From NCBI GenBank assembly GCA_037951105.1, contig JBAMJV010011084.1, forward strand, positions 1 through 64,000: a stretch of DNA of 64,000 nt, written 5' to 3'. Under the pieces are notes generated by a model, which did not search any database, was not told where the DNA came from, and saw nothing but the letters and a program-made list of their open reading frames with translations. Both the position numbers and the translations under genes were made by a program. Below, piece after piece: positions 60,060 to 64,000 of this stretch. Positions within the stretch are counted from its first letter, which is position 1. The number at the start of each line of letters is the position of its first letter. Source of the DNA: Echinarachnius parma (taxonomy: Eukaryota; Echinodermata; Echinoidea; Clypeasteroida; Echinarachniidae).

Positions 60060-62150
60060 ATCACACCTTCAACAGCAGGTGCTTCACTCTGGGTCACTAA
60101 CCCCTCCCTTACCCTTCCTCTACCCTCGTCCCATGACCTGATTTGATATGCACTACCAAGCAAGATATTCACACCTTCATGTTTGCATACCATATCACCA
60201 GGGGAAAAAAAAAATGTTCAGGGGCCACTTTCAAGCTCACCTGCATAAAAATAACACTCTCAAATTTGGTTTTGCATTGAACTCTATATGCAAATTTTCA
60301 GGGGCTCTTTTATGGTTTTTGGGGGCTCTTTTGGGCATTTCGGGGGCAAATTCGCCCAAGCCTTCATGGTTTTTTTCACTGCATATTACTAACACTAGCT
60401 CGCTAGACTGAGACTAATACAATTTTACTTTGAGCCAGCAAAAATTAATATTCTAGTGGCTCGATCAGGCAACTAAATTTTCAAACTGACAGACAGAATG
60501 AACTAGAACTATAATGAGCTAGAACCCTATAGTTTTCCATGTCAAGCCCAATCCATAATGATCACAGTGATTAATCATTAGACTAGAGGGAGATAGCTTT
60601 TGTATAATTAACCATTTAGAAACAAATTTGAATGTAATTTTGATATTTAATTGGGGCCAGTAAGTTTGTTTCACCTCTACTCATCAAAAACTGAGAGGAA
60701 ATTATTATAGCCCGACTGGGCCACTGGCAAAAAAGGTTAAACTTGATAATTAAGGAGGGGCGGGGGGGGGGGGGGGGGGGTTGGGGGTGGGGGAGGGCTT
60801 GGGTACAGGCCAAATGACAAATCTGTCATAATGACACATTTTTGTGGTGGCATTATAGGGATATTTGGCCCAAATTAGGCCCAAATTATATGAGTTTGGC
60901 CAAAGTTTGGCGAAATTTTGGCGAAAAATGGTCCTGTAATGCCACCACAAAAATTTGCCATTATGACAAATTTGTCAGAATTACAAAATATTTCTTTATG
61001 AAAAACCCTCTAGAAGCATGACAGCAGACATGTGTGATCAGTGTGATCACATTGGTTCATTAACCCGACAGTGTATGTACTTCACACATTTAAAAATAAT
61101 GATAATAATAACAAACAGCAGGTGCATCACTTTGAGTCATTCTTCCCCCCATGCTGCGTCACATATTTATATTTATCATTGATGCATTGCCCAGGTAGTT
61201 ATTTTGTTCACACATAATAGAACATAAATAGCCTAAGAGGTGAATGACACTGGTTCATTTACCTCCAAGTCTCCTCCCCCTCCTTCCTCATTGCCTGTCA
61301 TATAATATGTCTATATCTATATTTAAAATAAAAGAGCATATAAATAGATGCAACCCACTAGTTCATTAACCTGTTAAAGTCTCAGTCCATCCCCCCCCCC
61401 CCCCTCCCTCTTCCCCCACACCCGGTATTTCATGATTTAACTTGGATATGCATCAGCCATCACTACCCAACAGCAGACATAAATATATCCCACTAGTTCA
61501 TTACTCTTTATTTGATAACCCCCCCCCACCCCATCCCCCCCCCCTCAAACTTGTCAAGTCAAATTAATTATAGTATGCAAAATTCATGTACACTACCCGA
61601 CCGTATGACACCTAAGGCAGACTGTGCATCATATTTGGTCATTAACCTCCGGATTATAACCTCATTCGCCCCTTTCTTTGCTTTAACCAGAGACATTACT
61701 AGCTCTATACACTAACACTTACCCCCACATTAGGACCCCTGGTCACTCCTCCACACTCCCCCTCCAGACCCCATCAAATGATCAATGTCACAAGAATTAA
61801 TCAATCAAACATTTTAATAACGGCGGGTGCATTTACAGTGCACTAACCCAAACACTTTATATGAGGGCCTGGTAACAAAAAGTTGTATGATTAATCAATT
61901 AATTGTATGTTAAATTTAGTAAAGGATAACCATTGATTGTACAATCAACATTACAGAAGTATGGCATATTAATTGATGGTATGATCAATCATTTGATAAT
62001 CAGAAATCTGGTGTCTCTCTCTCTCTCTCTCTCCCCACCCCCCCCCCCCCCCCCTCCCCCTCCTCCCTGGTCACTACTCATCAACAACCCTACTCTTTAT
62101 TCTATCTTATTCCCTATCTTTCCTGTGCGAGAAGTTAGTGATCAACGACC
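60060..62150 (+). repeat. Diverged tandem units with C-runs
   Basis: Phrases such as AACAGCAGGTGCATCACTTTG and CCCACTAGTTCATTAACC recur every 120-200 bp (about 60065, 61120, 61240, 61370, 61490, 61820), each followed by a run of C (61390-61405, 61520-61548, 62038-62054). G-runs occur at 60762-60780. No coding evidence. Confidence 0.5.
60814..60977. mobile_element. Fold-back ATGACAAATNTGTCATAATG
   Basis: Arms at about 60814-60860 and 60924-60977 (TTTTTGTGGTGGCATTATAGG / CCTGTAATGCCACCACAAAAA in part) are inverted around GGCCCAAATT-type direct repeats. Confidence 0.8.
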
Positions 62151-62194
62151 TGTCGATGAGTGCATTATATAGTGCAATTATATTTTCTAATTTT

Positions 62195-62365
62195 CTATTT
62201 ATCAAGGAGATTTCATGTTCTTGGTGTAAACATTCATGATATTTCTCAAATATTTGCATTTTCGCTTTTAAAAATGCGTTATTCCAAGATAGTAAATGGC
62301 CTACTATGATTTTAAGTCCAAATTGGAATCTAAGTTCAACTTAAAATGTTTGTGAAAACCCCCCA
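62195..62365. mobile_element. Half copy of the 53581-53892 MITE
   Basis: AAGGAGATTTCATGTTCTTG and the end AATCTAAGTTCAACTTA...GTGAAAACCCCCC match the right half of that element. The left half is absent. Confidence 0.7.
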
Positions 62366-62536
62366 GGAATACTAAGTGAAACAATATTGACCTGTGTTTG
62401 GAGCTTTACTTGGATAGAAAATTTATTGCAAATATCTAAAGTAGAAATGGACAGACCGAAAATTCAGAGTGAAACAATAAACTCTATAAAATAAACAAAC
62501 TCTGTTGCCCTGAGTATGTAAATTAATGTTACTAAA

Positions 62537-62776
62537 TGTGACCGGCTATAGCAAAACCCGGCACTTGTCGGTAATTCATGTTTTGAAAAAATGGGAATTT
62601 TAAGTTTGCACACAATGTGTGTAAAAGACCTATGATTGTAAATTCGCCAATTATTGACCAATTAGTTAGAACAAATCATCAAATAAAAGCTTGTGATGAG
62701 GCCTTTGTTATGGTATGAAAATGTACATTTTGATATTTACCGACAAGTGCCGGGTTTTGCTATATAGCCAGTCACA
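62537..62776. mobile_element. TGTGACCGGCTATAGCAAAA MITE, copy 2
   Basis: A compact 240 bp copy with about 38 bp TIRs (right end TTACCGACAAGTGCCGGG). It is the reference for the larger copy at 55901-56473. Confidence 0.88.
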
Positions 62777-62819
62777 AATATGGAGTGAATTCATAACAAT
62801 TCCAAACCTTATATACTTA

Positions 62820-63000
62820 AAGGGATAGTTGAGTATTGGTCAAACTTAACTTTAGTAACCAAAACCTGCACGATTACGATACAAACTAATAGTTATAACT
62901 TCACCATGCTCAAAAAGTATACACAATTACAAACGACAAAGTAAAACCCCTGTTATCATTCAAAAAGAGCCGTTACAACTCGAAGTGTCAAATTAACTCG
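62820..63000. mobile_element. Fragment of the 23104-23623 MITE family
   Basis: TTAAAGGGATAGTTGAGTAT starts the fragment. The following 150 bp match the inverse of 23450-23620 in part. The opposite end is missing. Confidence 0.6.
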
Positions 63001-63451
63001 GCGCGAAGCACTAGCGTTGTAGGTCCTAATACGGGACTGTATAGTGCAGTGTGCGGTAATACGGGACTGTAGTGCAGTCACTGTGTGCGGTAATACTATA
63101 CAGTAGTACGTGTATATTATGTATCGCAACCATAGAAGTATGACTCCAACACTGCCGTTGACGCAACTCGCAAGCCCCATTCGCATTCGTTCGCCTTTCG
63201 TTCACAGTCGCGCTAACACACGGGAGAGACTGGTCCATGAGGCGCATATATCACTGATTTTTTGCGGAATGGAAGGAAAAATCATAATCTTAATCCACCC
63301 GGTAGTTGGATCACAATATTGGAGAGTAAATTGCTGGTAAGTACCGTATCATATGTATAGTTTTAAGCACAATTAGCGTGCACACAAATATTTGGTTTCA
63401 GTCTTTTATTAGGAGAACATAGAACGCTAGTGCCTCGCACTAGCGGTTCTA
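62999..63451. mobile_element. Fold-back element with ACTAGCG ends
   Basis: GCGCGAAGCACTAGCGTT at 63001 and AACGCTAGTGCCTCGCACTAG near 63423 form the ends. Inside is a duplicated GGTAATACGGGACTGTA.GTGCAGT unit (63027-63095), and a segment at 63330-63380 is shared inverted with 58470-58510. Confidence 0.6.
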
Positions 63452-63744
63452 AAAAGTGATACCCGGGCGTCAACCACTTTTATATGATATTTTGAAAGCA
63501 AATTTCACAACAATTAGAGCATTTGAATGGACATTATTATTATTTCCCATGTTTTTTTCGATGATCTTTCATATGGAATTGAAATCAACCAAATCCGTTA
63601 CAATCGATGTTGGGGGGGCACTTTGGAAATTACCAAAACTCAACTTGGCCTTTAAGCTATGATCATGATAGCGATCCCAATCATCCCGTCCATAATTTAA
63701 ACAAAAAATAACACTGTTCCTGTGTACGTGTCCCACTGCTTGCA

Positions 63745-63810
63745 TGGTGAACCCAATGGTTAGAGTACCAGTCTAGCAATCCGCAGGTTAGATTCCCAGG
63801 CAAAACCCAT
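63745..63810 (+). repeat. tRNA-derived SINE head
   Basis: ATGGTTAGAGTACC resembles an A box and GGTTAGATTCC (63786-63796) a degenerate B box. CAGTCTAGCAATCCG and TTTTTCTTTGCTCA are shared with the copy at 51508. Confidence 0.7.
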
Positions 63811-64000
63811 TTTTCTTTGCTCATTTTAATAAATAAATTTATTTCTGGAATATTTTTCTCTGTTTTTTAATTTATCGCAAGATTAGATTATTTTGACATT
63901 ATTCTGCTGTTCACAGCAACACTGCTATGCAAAAAGAATATGTTTGCTCATGACAACAAAAGCACCAAGTACCTTTTAAGCAGTTAGTGGAGCAGGCATG

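Overview
The window is animal nuclear DNA: AT-rich, intron-containing, and dense with terminal-inverted-repeat (TIR) elements, simple repeats and tRNA-derived SINE heads. The base composition, the expanded C2H2 zinc-finger (ZNF) cluster, a SURL/mag-like Ty3/gypsy element and the many short fold-back elements suggest a marine deuterostome. A sea urchin is my best guess, but nothing in the sequence proves the species. Layout: 1-9.48 kb has no gene and is dominated by a 6.5 kb non-coding element with inverted arms of about 370 bp (2232-8773). It carries nested elements and two motif families, TGTAACGTCCGAAACA (8 copies) and GGTCACGTGTGTGAC (4 copies). 9.48-35.6 kb is a plus-strand ZNF cluster. 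One exon (9553-10711) encodes an acidic 216-bp-repeat protein rich in psi-K-x-E SUMO-consensus sites. A second (11369-11725) encodes a CX2C..CX2C segment. Four large zinc-finger exons follow (from 12134, 24540, 30198 and 32781). All four begin after CAG with the same split codon, G|AA, and all fit the phase-1 donors upstream. I see the two 5' exons only once, so the cluster may be one gene with alternative terminal finger exons, or tandem paralogues whose 5' exons were lost. The first finger exon is cut by a TA-flanked 703 bp element that supplies its stop codon. A 5.6 kb gypsy retrotransposon on the minus strand (15758-21371), with apparently identical 151 bp LTRs and a GTAT target duplication, sits in the disabled remainder. 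Each finger exon is followed by decaying finger remnants. 35.6-44 kb has no convincing gene and holds several TIR elements, a SINE and a striking 124 bp hairpin. 44.4-50.1 kb contains a minus-strand gene fragment with good splice sites and phase-compatible exons (50028-49948, 46060-45885, 44912-44773). Each exon is surrounded by partial tandem duplicates; the protein family was not recognised. 50.1-64 kb has no gene: a 370 bp (GAT)n tract, diverged tandem arrays, about ten TIR elements including a 2 kb hAT-like one, and two more SINE heads. The likely functional content is a DNA-binding, possibly SUMO-regulated transcription factor locus and an unidentified minus-strand gene, both reshaped by tandem duplication and transposons.
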